NCBI GenBank assembly: GCA_037042915.1
Contig: CM073193.1
Location: 3,968,001 to 4,032,000 of the forward strand
Reading direction: 5' to 3'
DNA: 64,000 nt
Source of the DNA: Auricularia sp. M13
Lineage: Eukaryota; Basidiomycota; Agaricomycetes; Auriculariales; Auriculariaceae
Shown: piece by piece, positions 20,029 through 30,116 of the stretch
How the letters are laid out: every line of letters starts with the position of its first letter
How positions within the stretch are numbered: position 1 is the first letter of the stretch
Translations under genes and position numbers: made by a program
The notes under the pieces: generated by a model
What the model was told of the DNA's origin: nothing
Databases searched by the model: none
What the model saw: the letters and a program-made list of their open reading frames with translations, nothing else

Positions 20029-21727
20029 ATGTCTCTGCTTCTGGCATTGCGAGCGTCTGCAACGCTCAAGGCACCTCTACGCAGGCGTCTTGCCACGCTC
20101 GCTGAAGTGCGTGTACATCACCTGTAATGCCTGGAATTGCGGCTGGAGCTTTTGGACTCAGGAAGTTCGGGACGACCGCTCCTTCCACATCCCCATTATC
20201 GGCTTCCAACAATGGCAGCAAGCCAAATCCCCAAGACGATAAGAAGGCTGTGGCATCCCAGGTCGTGAGCGCTTTTAAGGAAGTGGGATGTACGCTCCGC
20301 CACTGCTCATGTGTTGGGAAAGGAGCTGATCGCCAGCCTCCAGTCGTGTATCTGCGCGGGCATGGCATACCCTCGGAGGTCGTGAGCAACGCGTTCGCAC
20401 AGGTACGGCTCTAGTCCTAGGACATATCCATTCGCTAATCTGCGGCCAGAGCGCGGCGTTCTTCAAGCAGCCGATGGAGGAGAAGCGCAAGCTCGCGTGG
20501 GAGGTGCGCTGTGCTCACAAATTCAAGCCGCATCCTCACACGCGCCTAGGACCCACGCAGCAACCGTGGGTATGTTCAGCCCGGTCGTGAACGCGTCACG
20601 CAATCTGCGGATCCAGCAGAGATTGCAGCCCTACGCGCAAAAGCACCAGGTGCGTTCTCTGCGTCTTGCGTGCTTGGTCTCACGCGTGTCATGTGAAGAT
20701 TACAAGGAGAGTATGGAAATCGGTGCGTACATGGCAATTGCAGGGATATGGTCTGCTAATTTGCTATGTATACCTCTAGGACGCGACTGGGACGCGACTT
20801 GGAAGAATCAATGGCCACAGGAGCAGAACGTGCCGCATTTCAAGAGAACGATGCTGGATTTCTTCAAGGTGCGTCGTAATGCGTCTCAATAGACAAAGAT
20901 GCCCATCTTTCGTATTCAGAGGTGTCATGAGCTGCACGTTGACGTGATGCGCTCTATCGCGTTGGGTCTCAATCTTGATGAGGGTTTCTTCGACGCGCAT
21001 ATCGGCGAGCAATACCACAACTTGCGGCTGCTTAACTACCCTAGCATACCCAGGGAGCTCCTTGCGGCTGAGGGCACGTCACGTGCTGGCGCACATTCAG
21101 GTGAGTACACAAGGCAACATTCCAGGCTTCCGACAATGCTAACGACCATGGAAGACTATGGTTCTCTTACCTTCGTGTATGTACAATCTTCCTCTCTTCT
21201 CCGCATCCTCTAATGTCCTGGTCAGCTTTCAGGATAGCGTTGGAGGGTTGGAGGTTCGTCAAGGGTGTTGATTATCTGCACATATGCGAAATTCGTTGCA
21301 CTTTCAGGTTCAGAACCCGCACACCCGCACCTGGCACCCTGCGACACCCATTGTGAGTCAAGTTGTGATGCGCTGCATGCGTGCACATACTCAAACCTCC
21401 ACAGCCTGATACTATCGTTGTAAATGTCGGCGACCTGCTCGCGCGCTGGTCAAACGATACTCTTCGCAGGTACATCAGTTGCCCGTACAACGCCCGCTTC
21501 CACGATTGTTCATGCATTTTTAGTACGCTTCATCGCGTTGTCGCGCCCCCATCCGCAGCGGCGCCGATATGACGCCCCCACGCCAAAGCATCGCCTTTTT
21601 CTGCAATCCTAATGGCACTGCGAACATCGAATGCCTTCCGACCTGCGTCGGAACCCAAGGTCCCAAGTATGCTCCTGTTCAAACTGAGCAGTACATCGTC
21701 GGCCGGTTGACCGCAACATACTCGTGA
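20029..21727 (+). CDS. 2-oxoglutarate/Fe(II) dioxygenase (isopenicillin-N-synthase-like), two frame breaks
   Basis: Non-heme iron oxygenase of the IPNS/DIOX family. Thirteen exons, several of only 22-28 bases. Start ATG 20029 gives an Arg-rich N-terminus (LRRRLATLAE) that could be a mitochondrial presequence. Then RSFHIPIIGFQQW (family ipvIDf motif), EVGFVYLRGHGIP, KRKLAWEDPRSNRGY, HNLRLLNYPS, GAHSDYGSLTFV (iron ligands His and Asp of HxD), STLHRVVAP (distal His ligand) and PPRQSIAFFCNP (Arg-x-Ser that binds 2-oxoglutarate). Frame is broken twice, both inside C runs: 20229-20232 (one C too many or two too few) and 21546-21550 (one C too few). All catalytic residues are intact. Substrate unknown. 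It ends 44 bases from the convergent aldehyde dehydrogenase. Confidence 0.82.
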
Positions 21728-21771
21728 GGGAGGGCATATGAATTCTGTATTTACCGTTTCCTGGGAATTTA

Positions 21772-24010
21772 CTAGCCATACCGAACGGATTTGATCTCAT
21801 CTGTGAACCAGTCCTCGTTCTCCCGCATGAACTCGGTTGCTGCGATGATGCTCTTGAATGACTCGCGATGCAGGCAATTCGTAACTCACTTGCGATGTTG
21901 ACGAGCACCGTCTTCGCCTGGGAATCTATAAAATTGCCCTCAGATGAGCGCGTCGAGTTATAGTGATAAAGAAACGGACAGCTCTCGAACGCTTCGATGC
22001 CGTTCTCCCTCCCTATTCCACTTTCTTTCATCCCACCCCATGGCGAACTGGGATCATTTCGGTGCGCTGTGTTAACCCAGACCAAACCTTGTGCAAGATG
22101 AGATTTAGACAAATTAGTCAAGCTTCGCCTCATACCGTGTTCGAGTTGTGCAGCGACTCTATGGGCTGTACCCAGTTGCGATGTCCAGATGCCGCTTCCT
22201 AGGCCATAGCGACTTAGGTTGGCCAGCTTTACGGCGTCTGCTTCGTCTTTGAACCGATGCAGAACAATGACGGGTCCGAATATCTCTTCATTCCAGAGCT
22301 CATCTTCTGTCGTGATGTCTGTCACCAATGTCGGTGGAAAGAACCACCCCTTGGTCAAATCGTGGCCGTCCAACGGCGACATGCCAGTCATACGCCGACC
22401 TCCAGCCACAATAGTTCCTTTGGTGCGTGATAACATATCCTCAATGCGCTGAAGCTGCCGCTGGGAGATGACCGGGCCCATTGTCGATGACGGGTTGAGA
22501 GCTAGGTCCTACGATTAGCGACAAGTCTAGCCGGTGGGTTTCACGCACGGTGTCCCATCCGCTGTGTGATGCTCTCGACTTTTGAAGCGAGCGCCGAAAG
22601 AAATCGGTCGAATATCGAGTCCTGAACAATGATTCTAGTGCCGGAGACGCACGTCTGTCCGCTCGCCACAAAGGCGGCAAATGCTACACCGTTCACAGCG
22701 GACTGTAGATCGGCATCCTCGAAGACTAGGACAGGAGCTTTACCGCCAAGCTCCGCAGTGAACGACGATAGGTTTGCGCCAACTTGGGCACCTATTGCCC
22801 GCCCTGTGCTTGTGCCTGCCTGAAAGACAAGTGAGCATAAAAAATTCGTGGCTACATTGCGGGCAGGTCATACAGTCAGGTCGACTTTCTTCACAAGATT
22901 ATTCTTGACTATCTCGGTGGCAACTGTTCGACCATCGCCTGGAAGGACCTGCAGTACATCGTCTGGCACTGCAGCCGTCAGCCCCAGATGCTACGCAGAC
23001 ATAATAAACGATCTCACGGCCTGCTTCGCTCGCCATCTCCGCGAATTCTAGTACTGAAGCTGGCGCAAGCTGGACGCGTAGGTTGGCATTTCATTTAATC
23101 TCCCAGGGGAAGAAGAAGAGAACCTCGCTAGGTTTTACGATCTCGATGTGGATGAGACCATGTGTGCGCGTGAGATATTTGGGACATACCACACTGTTTC
23201 CTGCGGCTAATGCAGGTGCAAGCTTTTTGACCGCAATGAGGAGCGGATGGTTGAAGGGCTGTAGTCATTTAGCCATGCCTATGGTATTGAGTGCAGTCAA
23301 CTCACTGTGATTTGCGCAACGACACCCAGAGGCTCTCTGGTTACATAGGAGAGGACATGGCCTTGAGTGGGAGGCACAAAGCCTTGGTATGTTCGTAAAA
23401 GCGACGCGAAGTATGTCAGCCACTCGGGCAACCTCCCCAATTGTGTCTGCAAAATTTAGGGCCGCGGTTTGAGCGAAATTAACGAACGTACTTTCATCTC
23501 GCGGCTTACATAGCACGTCAGCTCATTGCTTTGCGGGGAATCTACGCCAGACATACATAGCGCGACCAGTTTGCAGAGACTCCAACCTAGCCAGGTCATC
23601 AACGCGCTCCTGTAGCCTGGCTGCCAAGCGCGACAAAACGAGTGAACGGTGCTGAGGTGATGAACGCGCCCACACTCCGGACTTGAAGACAGCATGGGCG
23701 CGAACGATTGCGTCGTTCACCTGTTCAGGTGTGGTTGACGCGACCCTGCAGCCAATAAATGAGGAACTCGATATGCTTCTTAGGACTTACTTGGATAATA
23801 ATTCGTTTGTTGCGGGCGAATGTATAGCTATGCTGCTCGGGTTATCGCGACTGGGAGACTCTTCAACGCGTTATACGCGCCTTGTGACTTCCCCTGTTGA
23901 AGCAAGCGCCTTTCCACCTATGAAAGGCGCATATTGCGCTCTCTTGCAAAGGCTGTCAGCCGCATCTCCCAGTTCAGAGCGATACTGACAATGAGGGTAG
24001 AAGCGGACAT
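21772..24010 (-). CDS. Aldehyde dehydrogenase (NAD(P)-dependent)
   Basis: Oxidises aldehydes to acids. Spliced from about ten exons: MSASTLI (ATG 24010) then RAQYAPFIGGKALASTGE, PEQVNDAIVRAHAVFKSG, RLEDDLARLESLQTGRA-like helix (RLQERVDDLARLESLQTGRA), IREMKTQLGRLPEWL, REPLGVVAQIT (cofactor region), ASGQTCVSGTRIIV with the catalytic Cys, DELWNEEIFGPVIVLHRF (EIFGPV motif), GLVWVNTAHRND, PWGGMKESGIGREN and SYSQAKTVLVNIA, with a final exon ENEDWFTDEIKSVRYG. An in-frame TAA (23871-23873) lies between STGE and SPSRDN; removing a 30-base GT-AG segment (23859-23888) resolves it, otherwise it is a nonsense codon. The minus-strand gene converges on the dioxygenase. Confidence 0.87.
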
Positions 24011-24206
24011 GCGATAACAAAGATAATCATATCAAAATCAAACATACATGGAAGCCTCAAACGCCTCAATACTCGTGTCTACGATCAATACAACGTGGAA
24101 GAGTACAGGGATACAGAGTGATAGCATGTGCGATACAGTACCTAATCTACAATTCCGGATAGATCATAGATGTGTGCGATGTGCGCGATGTCGGAGACCA
24201 GTAATA

Positions 24207-25545
24207 TCAGTCCACCCTAACTTTCTTCGGCGGGGAATTGGGTTGCGGGAGGTGAATGACCTTCCGCACTGGCCGCTCCTTCTTCAGCGCATGCTCTTCC
24301 TCTAATTTGTCCAGAAGCTGTTCCATCTCGTCTGTCAGTTCAAAATCGTCGTCTTCGCCGAATATTACCTTGTCATCATCGGTGTCGGTGTGCTGCTCGT
24401 CATCGACGACCAATTGCAACGCATCAGCGAGCGACCCCCCGCGAGGAACCTCAGCACCTTTGAGTTTATCCAACGCTGCCTTCTGAACAGTAGGCGCGGG
24501 AGCAGAACTCAACACAGCAGGTGCCGACTGCGTTGCTTTCAGTGGCATGGGTGTCCCCGTTTGAAACGGGTCCTGGTCCGTATAGCTCACACGGCAACGA
24601 GCAAGGCCAAAGACGTCGATAGGTTGTGGGGCATCTGCCGCCATGTCTATGAAGCACTTGAATATTTGGTTGTAGGCATCGGCATCGCAAGCAGCATCTG
24701 TCGATGGTCAGCGGACACAAATCATATGTTGCGCAGTCTTACAATGCTGTTGTGCGGGCGTGAGAACACCCTCCCAGTTCGAAACACGCTGTTCCTTTGA
24801 GAGATTCCGCTTCCGATACTTGAAAGCGAATAGTCAGTATCAGTAGAGCAAACGTAAGTGACCGGCAGGACTCACACGAGCGACGAGGTGTTGAAGACTA
24901 ATCGGCTTTTCGAAGGACCTCCGGTTGTCCTTTGGCCAGAATTCTGGGTCGAGCTGGTGGGCAACCCTGGACAGCTCCAGGAGGCCCTGAGATTTTACGC
25001 CGAAATCATCGTACACCTTCTTGCCATCTCCTGAATCACGATGAGCAATGTTATTGGCAATAATATCAATTCTCCTACCCCGTATATTGACGCCTATCTT
25101 GAGTATATCCGGGTCCTCCAAAATGTCCACGAGTGCAGGCGGGAGCTCTGAGCATTTATGAGACCGCTTTCCAGAGCGGCAGACACGCCTTACTTGACAT
25201 TCCAACCGTCCGAATGAGGAGAATGCGCTTTGGATCACCTAGTTGGATCAGAGCCACCTTTCCGCTGGAATTTGTGGCCCGATTGTAGTTCCATTCCATG
25301 TCCTAAGAGAGCCATCGCCTGCGACAAAGACGGTAAGCTGCCGCATTACAAGCGGTAGAAATTAGGACTCGCTTCTGCAAGGGCTTCAATTCGCGCGTTA
25401 CTTGCTCATGCGTAATGCAATATATGACTTTCACAGAGCAATCGAGAGTAAATGGTTGGAGGCGCCCGATGTGCTCGGGTGTGTAGTGAGTGTTCGTCGA
25501 CGCTGGCAAGGAGATGTTGTAGCAGCAGCACGAATGAACAATCAA
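24207..25545 (-). CDS. 3'-5' exonuclease, WRN-exonuclease-like (DnaQ fold)
   Basis: DEDDy-type exonuclease. Exons read RDMEWNYNRATNSSGKVALI (exo I, Asp and Glu), IQLGDPKRILLIRTVG, LEDPDILKIGVNI then GDGKKVYDDFGVKSQGLLEL (exo II), ISLQHLVAR, YRKRNLSKEQRVSNWEGVL and YAACDADAYNQIF (exo III; Tyr and Asp). All four acidic residues are present, so the enzyme should be active. A 150-residue C-terminal extension is acidic (DDFELTDEMEQLLDKLEEE) and ends in a basic tail PPKKVRVD that looks like a nuclear signal. The 5' end is uncertain: the frame THYTPEHIGRLQPF opens by 25545 and an ATG at 25715 may start an upstream exon rich in Arg, but I could not fix the junction. The usual GF before DMEW is missing. 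Confidence 0.78.
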
Positions 25546-25751
25546 ACGGCGTACAAGACAAATTCATGCTATCTACGATAGCTGCACGGGATAGTGTGTT
25601 GCTGTGACTGCGGTTCTGGAGATGACAGGGTGAGACAGAGGCGCAGCCGGCAACTTGCGGCTGCCGACACGCCTGTTTTGGCCTACGCGCAATCTCCGAC
25701 GCAACTGCCTTTCCATTGCAAAACTACCAATATTATGCCCCAGTTCGAGTA

Positions 25752-27599
25752 TCAATTATGGTCCACCCCTCCTACCATTCTCCCAGCCACAAAGACACGT
25801 CGTATGTTGCGATCATCACCACACAAGAGGAACTTTTCCAGCAGAACCTCGAGGCCCTGATTTGCTGTTTCCTCACCTTCGAGACGTAGTTCGTGATCTT
25901 CTACCCATACGTTTGGATTCTTCGCCTCTGGGCGCATTGAAACAAGAATGGCATCGAAGTTCTTGCCTGGTACGAAATTGCCCACTTGGTCGTCAATGTT
26001 GCACACCTGTGCGCCGCCAAGGGTAGCAAGGAACAGCAACGTTTCGAGCGGAAGCTGCCGATGAGCAAGAGGCGAGGGGTGGTCTTCTGGCTGCTTGGAG
26101 GCTGCCTCAAGTGGAACCGATTTGCGGGTGTGTTCCATCGCAATGAGCTTGGAGCAGAAACTCGCATGCCGGATGGCAGCCAGCATTGAAGGTGAGTAAC
26201 CACCCGACACATCCGTCCCCAAAGACACCTGGCATATTTAACGCTCAAGCAATTTCAGTCAGTGGCCGCGCTCACCTTCAACCCGCGGTCGAGCCATTCG
26301 CCAACACGCGCAACACCGCTGCGCAGGTTCAGGTTACTCGTAGGACAATGACTCAAGCCAGCTTTTCGACTCTTGATCAGCTCGAGTTCACTGTTCGAGA
26401 TAGCCTCCTCGTCGGCGCCGGCGTCGAGGAGATGGGAGTCCAGGTGACAGCCATGGGCAAGCACGGTGTTTTCGCGCAGGAGGCCATAAGACTCGTAGAC
26501 GTGCGCGTAAGTGCTGCAGTCTGGGAAGAGCTGGCGCACAAACGCTACTTCCGACGGGTTCTCGGAAATGTGCGTTTGGATCGCCAGTGCAGGATCCTGC
26601 TTCGCCAGATCACCCAACGAGGCCAGTAGCTTTGGAGTGCACGAAATCGCAAATCGAGGTGTAAGAATGGGGTGAACCAGGATTGTCCTTGGACACTGGG
26701 CTTCAGGCCGCGGATGTGAGCAACTGTGCCCTTGGTGGCCGAGATCGATTGCTCTGCAGAGGGCTCACAGTAGTGATCAGGAGATTCACGATCCATATTG
26801 CATTTCTAATCAAAGCCTTAGTGCAATTGTGCGACGAGTCCCGTAGGGCAGCTTACCCCGACGAAAGCGCGTTGGCCTATTAAGCGACATGAGCAATAGC
26901 GCAGGGAATGCAGCCAAAAACATACCGAGCTCATGCACGATGTCGGCAAGAATGTTTGTACTTTCCTCGTGAAGGGTTGCGTAGTAGCAGCAGGTGGTCG
27001 TCTTAAAGGATGCGTTAGAGAAGCTTCACTTAGGGTTATCGATGGACGTACGCCACAATCAAGGACACGCCGCACGACCGACCTATAGGTTCGGCGTGCA
27101 TATTCAGCGTCTTTGAAGCGTGACTCGGTTGGGAACGTGATCTTGTGCAGCCAGCCAAGGAGCTCGTAGTCTTGACCTCTGATTGCATGTTAGAGCTATT
27201 GACTGCCTGTCTCTCAGCAGATTACTCACCGGCCCAGATTCGGAAATTGCGGCGCATGCTTCCTCAGCAGTTCAGAAAGTTAATGTATCAGAGTATAGAA
27301 TTACTCACTGTATGAGTATCAACGAATCCTGGTATAAGAAACTCGCCATCTTGCAGAGCGTGCAACTGCGCGTGCTGCTCGTCCGGCGGGTCACTTGGAC
27401 GTTCCGCAACGCGCCAACCTCTGCTTGCGGCAGCGTTTCGAATCGCATCAGGAGAATCCGACAGAGGGACGTGGTCGATTAGCCATGCTATGCGTCCTTC
27501 CGCGACGGCCAGTAGAGCACGAGGTAGAACTCGTATGGTCCGGTGATTGAGGGTGTCCAGCACAGGGCCATAGAAAATGGTGGGCAGCATGGTAGTCAT
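25752..27599 (-). CDS. GUD1: Guanine deaminase
   Basis: Zinc amidohydrolase that converts guanine to xanthine in purine salvage and catabolism. Start ATG 27599 (MTTMLPTIFYGPVLDTL). The metal motif PGFVDTHT-HAPQFPN (HxH) is split by an intron. Then GWLHKITFPTESRF-like sequence, TTTCCYYATLHEEST, GQRAFVGK, DHYCEPSAEQSI, ALAIQTHISENPSEVAFV (zinc-binding His), NTVLAHGCHLDSHL (His), SRKAGLSHCPTSNLNLRSG and KVSAATDVSGGYSPSML (catalytic Asp). C-terminus GKNFDAILVSMRPEA then RRVFVAGRMVGG closes the metallo-amidohydrolase fold. All catalytic residues seen. It is divergent from the neighbouring amidohydrolase with only 134 bases between the two ATGs. Confidence 0.9.
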
Positions 27600-27733
27600 G
27601 GTCAAGTTCCTAAGCGAATCAAATTCTCAGACAACGCGATAAGCGGTGGCTGAGCGCCGGGAACGGGCGGCCGTGTCAGGCTTGCTGTCAACGTCCATTG
27701 AGCGAGCAGCTACAGCGCATTACGCTCAATACA
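27600..27733. promoter_or_regulatory. Bidirectional promoter, guanine deaminase / amidohydrolase
   Basis: 134 bases separate two divergent ATGs (27599 minus, 27734 plus), so both genes very likely share a control region. No specific element was recognised; a purine-catabolism GATA-type site would be worth looking for, but the only GATA here (27638-27641, in GCGATAAGC) is a single match. Confidence 0.6.
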
Positions 27734-29205
27734 ATGGCTGCTAGCAGGCTAAGGCCGTTACTGGTCGACATCCACAGCCATGTGTACCTCCCGCGCTATG
27801 CATCGTTGCTGAGGTCGCGGAAAGACGTGCCGCGTATCTTCACGCGCTCGAACGCCGCCGGAGAGCGCGAGGACCGCCTCGTCATCCTGACAGACGAGCC
27901 CTCGGACCAAGGTCGCCCGGTTGGCCCGCAATATTGGGACAGACAGGCGAAACTCCAGTTCATGGATCAACATGGCATCGACTGCTCCGTGATAAGGTGA
28001 ACCGCGTCCGAACACGCACCTGAAGCCCAGCGTTCATTCATAGCACAGTTCTGCGAATCCGTGGCGTGCGTTGACGCGTCGATATCCAAACGGATGAGTT
28101 ACCTGACCTCTCTCCAGTCGACTTCCTTGCTCCAACCGAGGCGGGCGACGTTGCGCAACAGCTGAATGAAGACCTCGAGGAATTCTGTGCAACTGGTCCT
28201 GCCGTCTCTTCCGAGTTGGACTCGCGAGGTCTTAAACGTCTTTATGGCTTTGGTCTTCTGCCGCTTGTTCCTGGCATGTCAGTTTCGACGATCGTCCAGA
28301 CGGTATATCAAATCCAGAAGCTGCCACACCTGAGAGGCGTTATCATTGGCACGCGAGGACTGGGCAATGGATTGGACGACCCAGAGCTGGAACCTGTATG
28401 GGAGGCCCTCGAAAAGACACGTCTTGTCGCCTTTATGCACCCACATTATGGCATCGGGAAAGACGCATGGGGCCAGGAACAATCGCATGTCCTGCCGCTT
28501 GCCCTGGGCTTCCCATTCGAAACCACGATTGTGAGGTTTATCGTGGTCCTCTGCTGTTGTAGCTAATGTTTATGTTGTTTATAGGCCATTACTCGCATGA
28601 TCCTTGCCGGAGTTCTGTGTGTCGTTTGTAAAACGCCACAGCACTCAGACTAACTACGCTCAGAGACCGTCACCCTAACATCCGTATCATGCTCGCCCAT
28701 TCAGGCGGCGTGCTCCCGCAACTATCCTCTCGTCTTGCGTCTTGCATAGCCCATGATCCAGCTGTCGCCTCACGCCTGAAGTATGACGCTCGCGCCTACC
28801 TTGGCATGCGTTCGTCTGCTTCATTCCTTCGCATGCCTGCCTCAACTCACGTTTCCATAGTCTACTTTGACGCCGTATGTTACGGGTCTGCGGAACTCGC
28901 GTTTGTCGCCGATATAGCAAAACGCGGCCGCGAGTATCTTGGTCAAACTGCTGGCACCGACGATGGTGTCAAACGACTCCTATGGTATGCACTGTGACCA
29001 CCAGCCCAGCCTCCTTCTGAATCCGTGCAGGGGTACCGATCATCCGTTCTTTCCGCCTTTGAAGGAAACTAGCTTGTGGCGCTCGGTGGTGGACAACCTC
29101 GATGCAATTGAGAATGTGCCTACGTGGACGCAAGAACAGAAGGACGCAGTGCGAGGAAACAACGCAATTGAACTTCTAATTGAACCTCACAACACCACAA
29201 GTTGA
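27734..29205 (+). CDS. ACMSD-like metal-dependent amidohydrolase/decarboxylase
   Basis: Member of the amidohydrolase-2 group that includes 2-amino-3-carboxymuconate-6-semialdehyde decarboxylase and related aromatic acid decarboxylases. Start ATG 27734 (MAASRLRPLL). LVDIHSHVYLPRYASLL holds the HxH metal motif. NPWLDFLAPTEAG follows across two introns, then YGFGLLPLVPG, LRGVIIGTRGLGNGLDDPE, VAFMHPHYGIG (metal His), HPNIRIMLAHSGG (His), LYFDAVCYGS and WGTDHPFFPPL (metal Asp). Ends EPHNTTS. An earlier in-frame ATG-like start at 27698 exists but the shorter form fits the family. The pair with guanine deaminase suggests, but does not prove, a link to nucleobase or aromatic catabolism. Confidence 0.85.
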
Positions 29206-29269
29206 ACTATATACTTTGTGCAACACGCTCGTTTGTCGCTGCAATATAGATCGGTATATGCGACTGGAC

Positions 29270-29974
29270 TCAGAGCAGGAGCGCCACGGCATAAACAGAG
29301 GTGGCCAAGAGATAGCTCGCAAGTGACATGCATGGCGTGCGTGCTGCATTCAAGGCAACAGCGTCTTCCGTTGCTTCGCTTGCATCCGCTGTATTGGTGA
29401 CGACTAACGTTGACCGCCCAACAGGATCGACGCTACCGTTCCGCACAGAGTCATAGTCAGTCAACGAGGACTACGTAGAGGAGGCAAACTCACGCGACTG
29501 TCCCTGTTGGCACAAGAGGTGCGGCAGAGGTTAATGTCAGAGAGCCACCAGCAGCCGCTGTGGATGCTGCGATGGTAAACTGTTGCGACTGCGCGTAGAT
29601 GGTGTCGACTTCCGCCTGAGACTTGACAAGATTCACTTGAAAGCCTGAGCCAACAGGGAATTGGCCTTGAGCGGGCGTAATCTGGACGGTGCCTTTCGTT
29701 CCGTCTACGAACGGAACGAGGAGACGATTATTGATAGGCAAGACGGATCGGTCCTGCAAACTCGTCTGAGCGGACAGCGGCCATTGTAGGACACGCATAC
29801 CTGGTTGACCAAAACGGCTGTGAAGTTGCGGGAATCTGTTACGACGCGGGTCCAGGACAGGATGTTTGGCCCAGTGGACGTCCAGACGGTGCGCGCCATC
29901 GGCAGTGTCACTTGGTATGCGAACGACGCGACACCAAGATGTAACAGTACGAAAAACAAAGAGAGCGGCTTCAT
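29270..29974 (-). CDS. GPI-anchored Kre9/Knh1-like cell-wall protein
   Basis: Start ATG 29974 gives signal peptide KPLSLFFVLLHLGVASFA, then YQVTLPMARTVWTSTGPNI and ILSWTRVVTDSRNFTAVLVN, an intron, RSVLPINNRLLVPFVDG, TVQITPAQGQFPVGSGFQVN and TIYAQSQQFTIA. This is the Ser-Thr-rich GPI-anchored Kre9/Knh1 N-terminal domain (PF10342 type). After an intron a Thr/Ala-rich stretch ends in ALNAARTPCMSLASYLL plus a hydrophobic tail, which is a GPI attachment signal with a likely omega site in the NAA region. About 205 residues. Role in beta-1,6-glucan or wall assembly is inferred from the family. It lies just 3' of Bst1, which trims GPI anchors. Confidence 0.82.
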
Positions 29975-30116
29975 GGTGCTGTTGGGGCGCGAGACGCGAG
30001 GCCGGGCATCGAAAGGACTATAAGTATAGGGTGTACTCTGTGAGGCACCTGTCGAGCAAAGTAATATCAGCCGCATAGGCTCGCGCCATCCGGCAGCATA
30101 TACACACGGCACTTGG

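Noticed and set aside
13530-24010. Secondary-metabolite biosynthetic cluster
   Set aside because: No polyketide, peptide or terpene synthase and no P450 in the window.
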